From NCBI GenBank assembly GCA_022578605.1, contig MU394069.1:124001-188000 (forward strand): 64,000 bases of DNA, written 5' to 3'. The position numbers and the translations under genes were made by a program. The stretch comes from Camillea tinctor (taxonomy: Eukaryota; Ascomycota; Sordariomycetes; Xylariales; Xylariaceae). Numbering within the stretch: the first letter of the stretch is position 1; each line of letters opens with the position of its first letter. Below are positions 23,507-34,682 of the stretch, piece by piece. The notes beneath the pieces are model-generated. The model was not told the origin of the DNA and ran no database searches. It saw only the letters and a program-made list of their open reading frames with translations.

Positions 23507-24628
23507 CTCGTCGAGGCGTGGGCCATGCGCAATTTGTTAGGATGAGGAATAATTGAGGAATAATTGGGGAACCATTGGATTGAGGAGTTATCGCGAAGAG
23601 ATAAATATCAATAAATCGATAAGAGCTTTTTTTAAGAAGCTTAAACCTAACCTAGTTGGAGCTGGCACCTGTCACTAGCTAATCACATTTCTTAACAGCT
23701 GTACGTTTTAATTTCATGATTTTCTATAAGAGCTTCTGGCCAATCAGAGACAAGATCACTTCCAAATTCAGTTATCCAACTCAATTTAAGTTCAGTTCAA
23801 AGAATCTCGGCCTATTAACATAGGTTACTTCGATAGTTTGCCAACCTACCCATCTCCTATGTGTCTGACAGGTACGTGTATGTATTACCACAGATAGAAA
23901 TATGTTGCGCATTTCAACCACTAAGTAGGATCTGATGTCGACAGTATTCTGACTGTACGCGGTCCTAGACGAGTACCTAGGTATTTATGTATCTCTCTAG
24001 CCACATAGGATCAATATACTACTACTACTTAGTAGGCTTCGGTATACTCAGGCCCTAGGGGCTTATGAGCTTATGTAGTCAAAATAGATCCTTATTTAGA
24101 AACACCGTAAAGAATACGCAGTGTTACATAAGCTACTTAGAAGGAAGCAGGCAAACCGCGTAATGGTGCTTACTTCAGTCCCCTAAGAGGACTCAGCGCA
24201 GGCATGCTAATACACATATGGTTACTCCGTAAAGAACGGATATAAGTATCCTAGGAGGGTAAGACGCTTTGTGCCTGTACCTGGTGTTGGTAACATCCTC
24301 TACATCCCTTTGTCTTTAGGCTTATTACTTCAGTAAACATGCGGCACTCGGATATGAAAACCGGTGTTTTAGTGGGAAATATATATGTCGTAGACCGAGT
24401 AAAACGTCCAGTGACGAGTTTTATCAGACTCAATACATGGATAAATATACATAACGGGCAACCCACAATACCCATGGATGTGTGTATTTCCAGTGAGGTA
24501 GCCACCTCTAATCTTTCATGTTGAAATGTAATCCCCGACAAAGCTCAAGTAGGTACCCAATATCTGCTGACGGCGCTTTCGTCGCCATCTCCCTCGACAT
24601 TAGGCTTTGTGGCCCGCCTGATCATCCT
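23507..24628. other. AT-rich intergenic region
   Basis: No gene is seen. Composition shifts to AT-rich here, marking the left border of the accessory segment. A short plus/minus overlapping frame pair at 24251-24541 has no protein-like character. Confidence 0.4.
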
Positions 24629-26020
24629 TTAGTGTTCTTTCGACATATTCATGAGCCTTGCGGTTAAATTAGAGAGGTTATTGCGCAGGTCCAGCTCAGC
24701 CTGAGCCAGGATCGCAGGCGGTAGGTTAAGACTTTGCTCCCTGCCTGAAGCCGCGCCGCAATGGGTAATGCCGTGAGAACCATCGGTAGCTGCTAGTTGT
24801 GGGCTGGGACTTTGTCCGCATGCGCTTCTGAGCTGCTGCGATAGCATGTTGAACAGTCCCCGCACCCGGTGTAGTTCGTGGAGGAGCAAATGTGTGGAAA
24901 TGTGAGTGCTTTCTGCGCCGTGGGTGCCGTTGTCCTCTCTAGATTGGTGTAGGCCCAGGTTTTGCTGGGGGTGATATGCTGCTTGCTGTTGGTGATGCCC
25001 CTGTCGGATATGATTTTGAGGTGAGTTTGACATGGATATTTCCTGAGCGGCCGTGGTATACTTGTCTAACACCTTGCGTACAACTAGGTAAATAATAAAT
25101 AGCAGGTAGCCGTCCCGGACACATGAACACTCTAATATATCTTGAATAACCCCAAATACATATCTGCTACCCTCGATTATGCCCGCTGTATCTAAAACGT
25201 TGTACACTTTTCTGTTGAAGGGTCCCGAATTAGGCGTACCTGTATACTCTATAGAATTGTGGGAACAGACTTGGTTGAGAATATCGGTGGCACGTGATAT
25301 GCATGACAATGATCTTTCACTTTTCTCCTCATTCGGCAATTCTGTGTCCCTTGCTGTCGATGATTGATGCTCTGAAGGGCTTGAGATGGTAGGACACAAC
25401 GGTGTGTCCAAATAAGTTTCGTTAACCGTCGTTGAAAAGATGCTTCCAGATAGCTTCTCAGACGTCGTGGCAAGGCTCGGGCATAAGAAGTCGTCATAAC
25501 TTGAAAAGATCCCTAAGTTCTCTCCACCACTATCGGCTATTCTAACATCGGTTAAGGGCATTGGGATCCAAGAGCTAAAGAAATCCGAGGATTCGTTGAT
25601 AGAAGTAGATGCAGGCTTGACTAAGGGACTGAGGCTAGGAATGGGATCAAAATATAGCGGTGGTGCGGTCTCTGCTGGTCGTGAAGCGGATTGTGGCAGG
25701 GGAATCTGCATTGAACCAGGTGAACTTGCAGAACTACGCTCACTTAAAGAGCTGACTCTCCTCCGCCCTGCACGCTTGGTCGCAAAGTATTGACATTTCT
25801 TGCCGCGCTTTTCGCAGCGAGAACACGTCGGCTTCTCTTTGCTACATCTGAGTTTTGCCGTTGCACAATTATCACAACTATCCTTCAACTTGGTTCTCGG
25901 TGGGTGTGCGAAAGATGCTGGAACTGGAACAGGGGAGACAGACTCCGAGGAGAATACGTTGCCGTGACTTAACGAGGACATGGTACGAGATTTCACGGTG
26001 CCGTAGAAAATTGTTTCCAA
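24629..26020 (-). CDS. AflR-like Zn2Cys6 transcription factor
   Basis: This is a nuclear DNA-binding regulator of the Zn2Cys6 (fungal binuclear zinc cluster) class. The cluster is Cys49, Cys52, Cys59, Cys66, Cys69 and Cys76 with CX2CX6CX6CX2CX6C spacing, within CDNCATAKLRCSKEKPTC. It is followed by the basic linker ATKRAGRRR, which closely follows the AflR pattern. The second half has the AflR-type C-terminal segment (VIQDILECSCVRDGYLLFII, then VVRKVLDKYTTAAQ). The two features together point to the AflR family, which controls pathway-specific secondary-metabolite clusters. The frame is 463 residues without introns. An alternative start, Met14 at 25981, is possible. No biosynthetic backbone gene lies in the window, and the nearest tailoring-type gene is an O-methyltransferase 7 kb away, so its targets are unknown. 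Confidence 0.85.
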   Translation of the reverse strand: METIFYGTVKSRTMSSLSHGNVFSSESVSPVPVPASFAHPPRTKLKDSCDNCATAKLRCSKEKPTCSRCEKRGKKCQYFATKRAGRRRVSSLSERSSASSPGSMQIPLPQSASRPAETAPPLYFDPIPSLSPLVKPASTSINESSDFFSSWIPMPLTDVRIADSGGENLGIFSSYDDFLCPSLATTSEKLSGSIFSTTVNETYLDTPLCPTISSPSEHQSSTARDTELPNEEKSERSLSCISRATDILNQVCSHNSIEYTGTPNSGPFNRKVYNVLDTAGIIEGSRYVFGVIQDILECSCVRDGYLLFIIYLVVRKVLDKYTTAAQEISMSNSPQNHIRQGHHQQQAAYHPQQNLGLHQSREDNGTHGAESTHISTHLLLHELHRVRGLFNMLSQQLRSACGQSPSPQLAATDGSHGITHCGAASGREQSLNLPPAILAQAELDLRNNLSNLTARLMNMSKEH

Positions 26021-28321
26021 AATGTGAAATATAACAAGAAATAGAAATGAACCAGATGCCTACCCAAGGTAGGCTCTATTAAACCTGGATTTTGTGCTTA
26101 CATCACAGGCTTGGTATGAAACGTAGGACTTGAGAGTCAGCAGCGCCGACTTTCTGTGCCACAACAATATGTAAGATAAGCACTGGGCAATCTATATATA
26201 CAGCTCATATTTGTTTTCATTGGTGCCGAACCATTCTCATGGTCGTGTGCGCTTGGCCTTTGTGATGGCACTCTCCCACGGCACTTTGTATAAACTAGTT
26301 GTAGTCACTTGATGGCTTCATATACTTGGGACGTCAGGATAGTATTAATATTATAGCCTTTAATAATGGTGAGCACTCGACCTAGCTCAAAAGACCAGGT
26401 CATTCAAGGATAACCATAATCGAGCTCACGACTCAAATATCAGCTTATGAAAATCATAACAGCCAATTGAAGTGCGATTAGGAGCTTAGCCATATTGTTC
26501 CTTTTAACATGCTTTGAAGAGCTGCGAGAGACGTGTGGGGGCGTCTCTGAATGCCAACTGGATTTATGCAGTAATACTGACAATCCTACCGAGGCTAGCG
26601 CACACATAACAACAAGTCCGCAAATGATAGAGTTTAACCCTCTGTACATCGTGATGAAGTGCTACAAATTGAGTATTATGTTAGGTCGCACAGAATGCGG
26701 CGCTCAAAGTATTGCCTTAAGTATTGGTTATAAGTCAAATTGCCGTCACCGCCAAGGTTATCGTTACTACCTAATCCGTGATAACTGTGCATAGGATCAG
26801 AATGGATTGGCTGACAAGGTGCAAATATTCACGTCTCCGGAAAATCACAATTCGTATATGTGGTGAAGACTTGGCCTGCGGGGGATAAGCGTGGTCAATA
26901 TACTCCCAAGCTTGAGCTTGTAGAGCTCATATTCAACCAATCCGTGACTAATAGGTACGGTAACACGGCCCTGGTCACATATTCCACTCTTTCTACTATT
27001 AGCAAAAACTTGAATTTCCAATTGTATTATTTCTGGAACTTTATTCGAGACGTTCACACCATGAGATTATCCACGTGCTTCATATTAAGCCCCGGATCTT
27101 GCCGATGATGCCAGCAGATAACTGCAGGCAATTGTTATTGCTGACGCGCAGAAACAGCATCGACATATTATGGATGGAGTTAAGGTACGTTGGGGACATT
27201 TGAGAACATTTTGTACTAGATGTAAGATAATAAACTGTTCTGATACGACTCATATGTGGATTTGGCCGTTCGAGAACGCGGCCCTATATTACCCTGCAGT
27301 GAAGAAAGGGATGACTTAGGGGCTATATGAGACGAAGATCTACTATATACTAGGTACTATTAAGAGACGGGAGACCCCTAAAGATGTTTGGAAGAGTTCC
27401 TTAACAATTGCTATAGTTCTAACGGAAACCGCTTATTTACCATTTTCTTAGTCGAGATTTTCTTACTCTCGTGGTGTACATACGGAGTAATATATGGTGT
27501 AAATGCGCTTTAGCCAATATGGCTTTTTATTGTTAATCATTGATTTTTATGTATAAGTAAGATTTTGGGACGAGTGACTTATGCTATTAGTTGTAGGTAT
27601 ATTGAGGCTCTAATATCTGCAGTTATTAGATATTAATTATAGTGAATGAATGTTAATAATCACATTGCGAGAAAAAGACACTGTACCACAATAGATGCCT
27701 CGTTTTTATTTTCGCTAATTAGGTACTTAATAGCGTGGAGACTCCAAAAGTATTGCTCATTGGCTCCCCGTGCTTTATGATTTATAGCCGCTAATATCTG
27801 GTACATATATGTGATTAATTTGGTGGTTGTTGGCATTGGTGTAACCTATATAGTCCAGCAGCCAAGTTCACCTAGTCGCCGACAACAGCTATAACCGGAT
27901 TTCTAACATATAGTGCGGTTAGGTTGGTGGTCGCTGACAGTAGTGATGACCACTGACTCGGACTGTGCTTATATACCAATCTATTCTCGCGTCAACTGTC
28001 GTCAACCTGGCTATGGCAACATTTTATCCTCGACAATAGCCACCCATTTCTATAGCTGGCTACAAATATTATATTTCATTGCTGATAATACCTAAGCTAG
28101 GTAACTATTTGGTTTCGCCGCTAACAATTATCCATTTATATTTATTCTCACCTATGTCTCCCAAACACGGACGCAAGATATTCATGTCGATGATCGTACT
28201 AGACCAACCTACCCCCTTCTTGACGAGTAACGGGCCACATGAATTCTAAGCACTACATCACCATATGGTCTAATATAAATCTGCCGCATTGCTTAGTAAC
28301 TACAAATTCAACGAATTCGGG
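26021..28321. other. AT-rich gene desert between regulator and NLR
   Basis: There are 2.3 kb of AT-rich sequence with no supportable gene. Weakly similar GGTGGTTGTTGG / GGTGGTCGCTGA motifs around 27,820 and 27,925 hint at decayed repeats, but I cannot identify an element. Confidence 0.4.
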
Positions 28322-31300
28322 TTACCCCCACAGATTGTAGTTACTGGTGTTCAAACGTTGTCGAGCTCTTTTAACTGCAGCTAAGAACTGGTCGGCCGAA
28401 CCACTATGCTCCAAAGAAATTTCCTTGCGTCCATTTGAATAGTAGATGATGCATGTTTTGGGAGTATCCTTAATGTACAAATAGGCTGATTTAGAAAATC
28501 CACAATATAGAAGACGCTTATATTGAGATTCTAAGGTTTGAGGATCGAGAGAGGTGGACCTAGGTTTGTCAAAAAATACCCTGGGTTCTTTTAATAAACG
28601 TATAGGATCCACTGAACCATGGTTCGATACTTGTACTATTCTGCACTTGCAGTTCATGTGGATTCCGATTTTACTCAGCGTTGCAAAATCTGTGATGGCC
28701 GTTTTTAGCACGCTCGATTGACATTTGAATGCTTCAACGGCAGAATATTGAACGCTCTTATTTGGGGGTTTGAGTTGCCTAATGAGAGCTGAAATTTCTC
28801 CATCTGACAATTGCAATTGACTTCTCAATGCTCTGGCGGCGGAATGCTGGACGCTTTTATCTGGGGTTTTGAGTAGCGCTATGAGAGCTGCGATGACCGT
28901 CTCTGACAGGCGTCTCTTAGAATTCTCTAGAGAAAAAGAAATTAATTTTCTTTGGTCACTGGAACCAGCACTGAAGGCGGTCAGTATGGCTTGATCTGGA
29001 AACTCTGACTCTTTAGATAAGGCCGAGGATGCTCTTAGGTCACATTGGAAAAGCAACCATTGCGATAGCTTCTCTACCAGACTTGGTTCAATTAATAATT
29101 TGTTGGAACTATCCACCTCATTTAAGCAATGCATAACTAGCCGTTGGTGTGCAGGTCCCAAGAGATCAAGCGGTTCTTTTTCAATCCCGTCAAAAAAGAG
29201 TGGTACTTCTTCAGGTCCGAATAAACCTGCAGCAAAGCGCCATACGATGTTGTAGCGTGCGTGGTATTTGTGCTGCTGCAAGAAATCTATAGGATGGATG
29301 CTAGACGTTTTAAATTCTCTAGAACCAAAATCTACGTATTTGAGTTCTTTCTGGTCTTTCCACTGTCGTGTAAAATATTGCGCCGCAAAAAACTCCTGAA
29401 ATGTCAGGTGCAAGAAATGATAACTTCGGTTCGAATTTTCAGCTGAGGGGTCTGACGTCCGCAAGAACGAGAGTTGTCCAAGTAGTTCATCAAGTGTAGG
29501 CCCCCCCTTCTGAACTTTAACAAGCTTGCGTATGGCATCTCGATGTTCTGGCTGAAATTCAACCACATCATTACACATTCCACTAAAGGCAAGACATTGG
29601 AGAAGTTCGTTTTCAAGCTCGATATCGTCCTCGATTTCTGAATGACCAGCAAATTTAACGAATATCTCTGGCCGTTTCCCAAGATGCACAATATCTTTCT
29701 TCCAGAGACGATGAACAATAGTTTTGTAGATAGCCGTCATGGTCTCTGGGATATTCTTAAAGTCCTCGTCCCATATGAGACAGAGAGCATCTAACTGAAT
29801 CGGTATCCGAACAAAGGTTTGCAGGAGCCAATGCTTCCGAAGGGACGACCGGATCTCCTCGACTTTTCGTGCATCTCTGACTACCTTCTCAAGATAATCT
29901 TGTACCTGATTCGGATAGAACCCAATTGATTCTAATTCGAGATCAGCCCTTTTAAATTCGAAAGGAGGTATAGTATGGGGCCGGGTCGTAATGATGACAT
30001 TAGGTTGGTTTAGAAGTTCCATGAGAGAAGTGGCTGCCGCATGACTTCGATCTAGAAGTTCAGAAACTTCATCCAGCCCATCAAGGATAAAAAGGGAATC
30101 ACGGAAATTGATCGCTTCTATAGCATTCCACAATCCTTTAGAGAGAGAGTCACCATGAAGTTGATCTTTGAAATAGACAAGCGAAAATATCTCCTCAAGG
30201 TTGTATTTCCTATACCCCTCTTTCTTAAGTTCTCGTAATGGTACCCAAAGGACGCGTGCAAACAAGTCCTGCCACATGTTGTTGTGGATGAAGTCATAAA
30301 CAATCTTTTTGCATAAGGTAGTTTTTCCAATTCCGGCGCGGCCACGAATCAGTATCCTCCTCGGAATTTTCGTCTGGCCATCGGACATTCCGCGTGGATC
30401 AAAGAGCGTCGAGAGCTCGACTTGGAGCTTTTCATCCGATGTCTCAACCTTCAACCCGCTGGACAGTGGAAAGGGGGGAGGCTCGGGTGCTCTATTTCTA
30501 GATCTGCTACCCGAAGAATAGTTTTTCACCCGAATGAGCTGTGAAGAGGGGAAATATTCTTCATTCCTATATTCTGAGAGAAATCCATCCCACCTAGTGA
30601 CCCCACGGCCGGAGCGAGTCTCCTTGGCGACCCCATAGCCGGGGTGAAGCTCCTCAGTGTCCCCAAAACCAGGGTAAAGCTCGGATTTTAGTACATCCAT
30701 AGATCTGGTACCTGAGAGATGTGTATGTTCTCCGAACTTTTCTACGATGGCAAGATTGATGTAGCATTGCTCCATGGACAAAGGCTTATTAAAGAGTCGT
30801 TGAATATTGAGCTTTTCCGTAGTATAATACTTATTGCGTATGTAGGCGTCCGCTATTTGGAGCGGTGTCTCTCTCAGAATGTTCTCAAGGAACTCTTGAA
30901 TTTTGTTAGATACAGACTGATAGTCTGGGTCTTCGGGGCGGCCAAATTTATTCATCTGTGCATGGCCCCGATTAAGTGATAGTGGATTTGGAACACAATC
31001 GAGAGTCGCAGAGGTTTCATCGACTAACTTCCAAGAACATTAGCAAGCTAGCAATTAGAAAGCTGAAGACCATAAATATATCAAATTTCTAACCTGTTTC
31101 TTGGAGCGGGAGAAGATAGACGAGTAAGGAATTTTGCGATATAAATTCGTGTAACCTTTTTCGTAAAAGGTGAACACTTCATAGTCCTGGGTTTTGTGAA
31201 GCCTCGTAAAACTGCGTACGAGCTCGTTAAGTTCATGAGTAGAATCCTTGACCAAGTCGAGCAAATTAGTCAGTCGGTAGCCCTGGATCGAGGCCCAGGT

Positions 31301-31960
31301 TTTCAGCCCTGGCTCTGCCCAATTGGCAACATCTTGGAACGCAGTGCCTCGGAACGGTGTGGCAAGGAATATAATGCCACGAGTAGCTGTTTGAATAGGA
31401 AGATATTCGTCATTAGCTATGACTAGAGCCTTCAGTAGGATAATGCCCCCGATACATGATGCAATGAAGAGAATCGGTTGGTCCTTTCTCTTCTGATCAT
31501 TTGCTAAAGGTCGGTTTTTGATGCTGTCTAGTAGAAGCCGTGCAAGTTCGTCAAACGTATTCTGGACTAATTCCGGAGTTTCGAGTAGTGTAGCCGGCCA
31601 ATCACACGTGAAGATGCGGGCGCGTCCGATGACACTTGGGAGCATGTGTTCATCGGCTAGCCAGTTAACTCCAAGCTCTTCGGGGTCTTTAGGGTTTTTC
31701 TTCCAAATCCATGTATCCGGTGAGTTCGCATCTAGACCGTGTATAGCAATGATGTCGATGTCCGCTTCGATTTCTTTTTTGCGGCTCCCCGGGGGGTTAA
31801 CGTGATGAAGCTGGACTTTTCGCTTTTGTCGCGAAGACGACGTTAATTCGTTTCGCGCGGGGGTTTGTTTAGGAGAATATATGCGTTTTCTACGGAGCCA
31901 GAGGGAGATGATTGTAACCATAACCACAAGAATGACCAGTGAATCATGAACCGACTCCAT
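28322..31960 (-). CDS. NOD-like receptor: membrane-anchored alpha/beta-hydrolase-NACHT-HEAT protein
   Basis: This is a fungal NLR, a class used in non-self recognition and regulated cell death. Two open frames are exons of one gene: 31960-31094 and 31027-28322, joined in phase by a 66-nt intron to give 1190 residues. Order: hydrophobic anchor (residues 7-21) and basic stop (LRRKR); SesB/DUF676-like alpha/beta-hydrolase (IAIHGLDANSPDTW at 71-84, elbow IASCIGG around 169, putative His311 in exon 2); three decapeptide repeats (405-434); NACHT with Walker A GRAGIGKTT (Lys524), Walker B SLFILDGLDE (Asp605) and VIITTRP; a helical NACHT-associated region; HEAT-like repeats (ETVIAALIALLKTPDKSVQH, EISALIRQLKPPNKSVQYSA); and a C-terminal part of about 130 residues that I do not recognise. 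The elbow has Cys where Ser is usual. AT-rich codon use sets it apart from neighbouring core genes. Confidence 0.88.
30597..30686 (-). repeat. Three 30-bp tandem repeats within the NLR linker
   Basis: Three adjacent 30-nt units encode ELYPGFGDTE, ELHPGYGVAK and ETRSGRGVTR in the linker between the hydrolase and NACHT domains. Units 1 and 2 (30597-30626 and 30627-30656) match at about 21 of 30 positions, and most differences are transitions. Confidence 0.7.
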
Positions 31961-32519
31961 CTAGACATCAGTGGTCACGACTGAGGAGCAAGCGGAGCCG
32001 CAAGATCTTTTGTGTAGTTATTTGGATTGGTACATTTCGTATCTTCTTCACAAATGGACAGCCATACAAATTCTGGAAATAGTAAGCCCCGCAGTTGACT
32101 CCGCTACTCGTCTACATCCAATCATTATTATCCTCACAGCCTCAACGAAAAACTCGCAAGCCAACGTAGTGTTACAACAGCTAAGCTGACATGCGGACAA
32201 ACGCTATCCCGCCACAAAAGCCCCCTCCAAAGAACCCTTTGTATGGGTAGAAGTGTTCCCTACAAACCTTCTAAATATCTTAGGAAATCACAAAAATGGT
32301 ATATACTATGGCAGGGTGACATATAATATGAGTCTTCTTTTGTCTGTGAAGAGCATATGATGGAGTATATGGTATCAGTAAGAATACTGATATATAGTAA
32401 AGGTTGGCCATAATGGTTCCAGATTATGAACAGGAAATGGCCGTTAAAAATATATCTAGAGAGTATTACACCCTGACTACCTTGTCTTCATAAATTCGGG
32501 TCCTATAAAGACAGAATCC

Positions 32520-32563
32520 CCGGCGATGATCGCCGGACATAAAAAAACGACTTCGGATTCCGG
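32520..32563. promoter_or_regulatory. Palindrome and CGG-N3-CCG motif upstream of the O-methyltransferase
   Basis: CCGGCGAT-G-ATCGCCGG (32520-32536) is a perfect inverted repeat with a one-base centre. CGG-ATT-CCG follows at 32554-32562. CGG/CCG half-sites in inverted order are the usual binding pattern of Zn2Cys6 regulators. The site lies about 400-440 nt before the methyltransferase start. Its use by the AflR-like factor is speculation; I did not find the AflR consensus TCG-N5-CGA. Confidence 0.35.
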
Positions 32564-32875
32564 ACATGCTACTACGCCACGGGATTCATTATTCTACCGG
32601 CATCATCAGTACGCTAGAAACCATTGGGGTGATGTAAGTGTCCACGTAGCAAGAATACTACCCCTCTCTCCCACATATTCATGAGGCATGTGACTCATAA
32701 CTGAGTCTGCATATATGAACCTAATACTCATTGTATGGGGGGTTAATTTATCCTGGCCGCGGAGATGTAATGCTTTCAACTTAGGACCGCGGATGTAGGC
32801 CGGGAACAGTGCCCTTCGCGGAGCCGAAAGTCCCTACCGGGGGAGGTATGACTAACTTTGCCGCCGCAAATAGTT

Positions 32876-32883
32876 TATATAAA
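32876..32883 (+). promoter_or_regulatory. TATA box of the O-methyltransferase gene
   Basis: TATATAAA lies 73-80 nt before the ATG at 32956, a normal distance for a fungal TATA promoter with a leader of about 40-50 nt. Confidence 0.55.
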
Positions 32884-32955
32884 GTGATATTGATATCTAG
32901 TTATTGAATTCGTGTCTATCAATCCATTATCTTCTCCATTCCCATTATACTCAGT

Positions 32956-33723
32956 ATGGACGAATCTAAGATCCTAGGTCTAGAGCAGGCTCTGGCTTCG
33001 ATCCAAGCCACACCAACAACCATCGAACTCCTCCGGAATCTTCACACACAAGCTCTGACGGAAGGTGTATACTTCAGCACAGATCCTCAGCCAGCTTCGA
33101 CCGCTCTTGACAAATTTGTAGCATTGGAACCTGACAAGTGTGCCCTGGTCTATTTGCTCCTTCGTGCTACAGGAGCCCGACATGTGGTTGAGGCTGGAAC
33201 ATCTTTCGGTGTTAGCACTATCTACCTGTCTTTGGCCGTGAAGCAAAATGCCACATCCCAAAACGGGACCGGTCAAGTTATCGCGACGGAAAACGAACCG
33301 ACTAAAGCCAACCGCGCCCGACAACATTGGGCGAGCGCCGGAGATGATCTTGGAAAGTGGATTGACTTGAGAGAGGGGGACCTGCGCGAAACACTCAAGA
33401 CTAATCTTCCGGAGCAAATTGACTTTCTTTTGCTAGATAGTAAGTATTCATAGAGTGTGGCTGAAGTATTCTCATGGGAGGACTGTTAGCTAACATCGAA
33501 GCACGTAGTTTGGACTCCCCTCGCGTTGCCAGCACTGCGCCTTGTGCAGCCCTACTTGAAAATTGGTGCCCTGATAGTTGCGGACAATATCATTTCGGCC
33601 ATTGAGGGTTATGGCGACTTGAACGCGTATCTTGAAGACCCCAAGAATGGCTTTAAAAGCACGGTGGTTCCATATTCTGGAGGGTTGAGAGTTATTGTCT
33701 ATGTGGGCTATACAAGCTCCTAA
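32956..33723 (+). CDS. Class I SAM-dependent O-methyltransferase (CCoAOMT/COMT-like)
   Basis: This is a small cytosolic methyltransferase that should transfer a methyl group from S-adenosylmethionine, most likely to a hydroxyl of a small molecule; the substrate is unknown. Two exons, 32956-33439 and 33509-33723, give 232 residues. SAM motif I is HVVEAGTSFGVSTIYLSLA (residues about 76-94). A second-strand acidic loop reads IATENEPTKANRARQHW. The LREGDLRETL segment and the metal-site-like LLLDIWTPLALPALR cross the exon junction. The late strand reads GALIVADN. The length and layout match caffeoyl-CoA-type O-methyltransferases. It is divergent from the NLR gene and lies 7 kb from the AflR-like regulator. 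It may be a tailoring enzyme without a local backbone gene. Confidence 0.85.
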
Positions 33724-34682
33724 TAACCTTCTGGAAATGGGTGATATGTGGTAGGAGGCAAATTAGAAATATAAAGAGAATAACAGCGTATAAAGAGAGT
33801 TACTGAGGTAGGAAAGTTCAGAGGGAAAGTTGTGTCATATAAAATGAGCATACCAAGCACATGCAGTAGTGGCTCTCAACAGCTACGTTATTGCTCAGCC
33901 GTTTTCGGTCCTACTCACCCGATTCACCTCGGCCTATCCTGTCATATTCCGCAGTAAACATCACGACCCTATTAGTTTGAAATATAAGATGGCTGTTAAC
34001 TTCTATAATTGTGTACATGTTAGAGCGGTTGAAAGGTAGCGATACAAATAAATAATGAAGTTATTTACACGCGGGCTTCCTATTGCTATAAGCTGTAAGA
34101 AAGAAATTGAAACAATAAAATGAGTAAGTACCTAGGTAGTTGGAAATAAAATCTATGTACATAAGTACGCAAATTCCATCATCATATGTAACTATGGCGC
34201 GTCGAGACGTTTAGAGTACACCATTGGAGGCAGACCAAGAATTTTGCTTTAACAAAAGAGTCTTTTATAACCTGCCAATATATTACTCTCGTAACCTAAG
34301 CGCAAATTGGCTAGTAACAGTTGAGCCTTAAACAAATCACCAGAGGAAAATAAGCAAGGTGTAGTTATAAAACTATGTAATAATTTTATAGTTTTTCAAT
34401 AAATCATATTTAAATAAATTTATTTAATAATAAAACCTAACCTGCCTACTGTGGGACTTGGCCCCCTATATAAGAAAACTTCGGTGGTTAGCGAGACCAA
34501 CATTCTTGCATACCACAACCAACCCCCCTCCCCCCCAATACACTAATACATCATTATTACCACACATCAATTCACTACTAAGGTACAATACCTAGGCAAG
34601 TATCTTTTACCTTTCAGTAGGCATTCTTTTTCTTCTCTTTCTCCTCTTCCTCCCCCCTCCCCCTTATGCCCAAAGCTCTACC
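33724..34682. other. AT-rich intergenic region
   Basis: There is no gene. A very AT-rich block (TTTATAG...AAATAAATTTATTTAATAATAAAA) lies at about 34380-34435. A CT-rich leader-like tract at 34620-34670 precedes the next gene. Confidence 0.4.

Larger units (their letters stand above)
31961..32955. other. Divergent promoter region of NLR and O-methyltransferase
   Basis: About 1 kb separates the divergent genes. It holds a 17-nt palindrome, a CGG-N3-CCG site and a TATA box (listed separately). No gene is seen. Confidence 0.45.

Noticed and set aside
28322..30955. Calling the 877-residue NACHT frame as a stand-alone gene
   Set aside because: Its upstream sequence continues the frame to a splice acceptor at 31028, encoding the missing end of the hydrolase domain, so it is the second exon of a larger gene.
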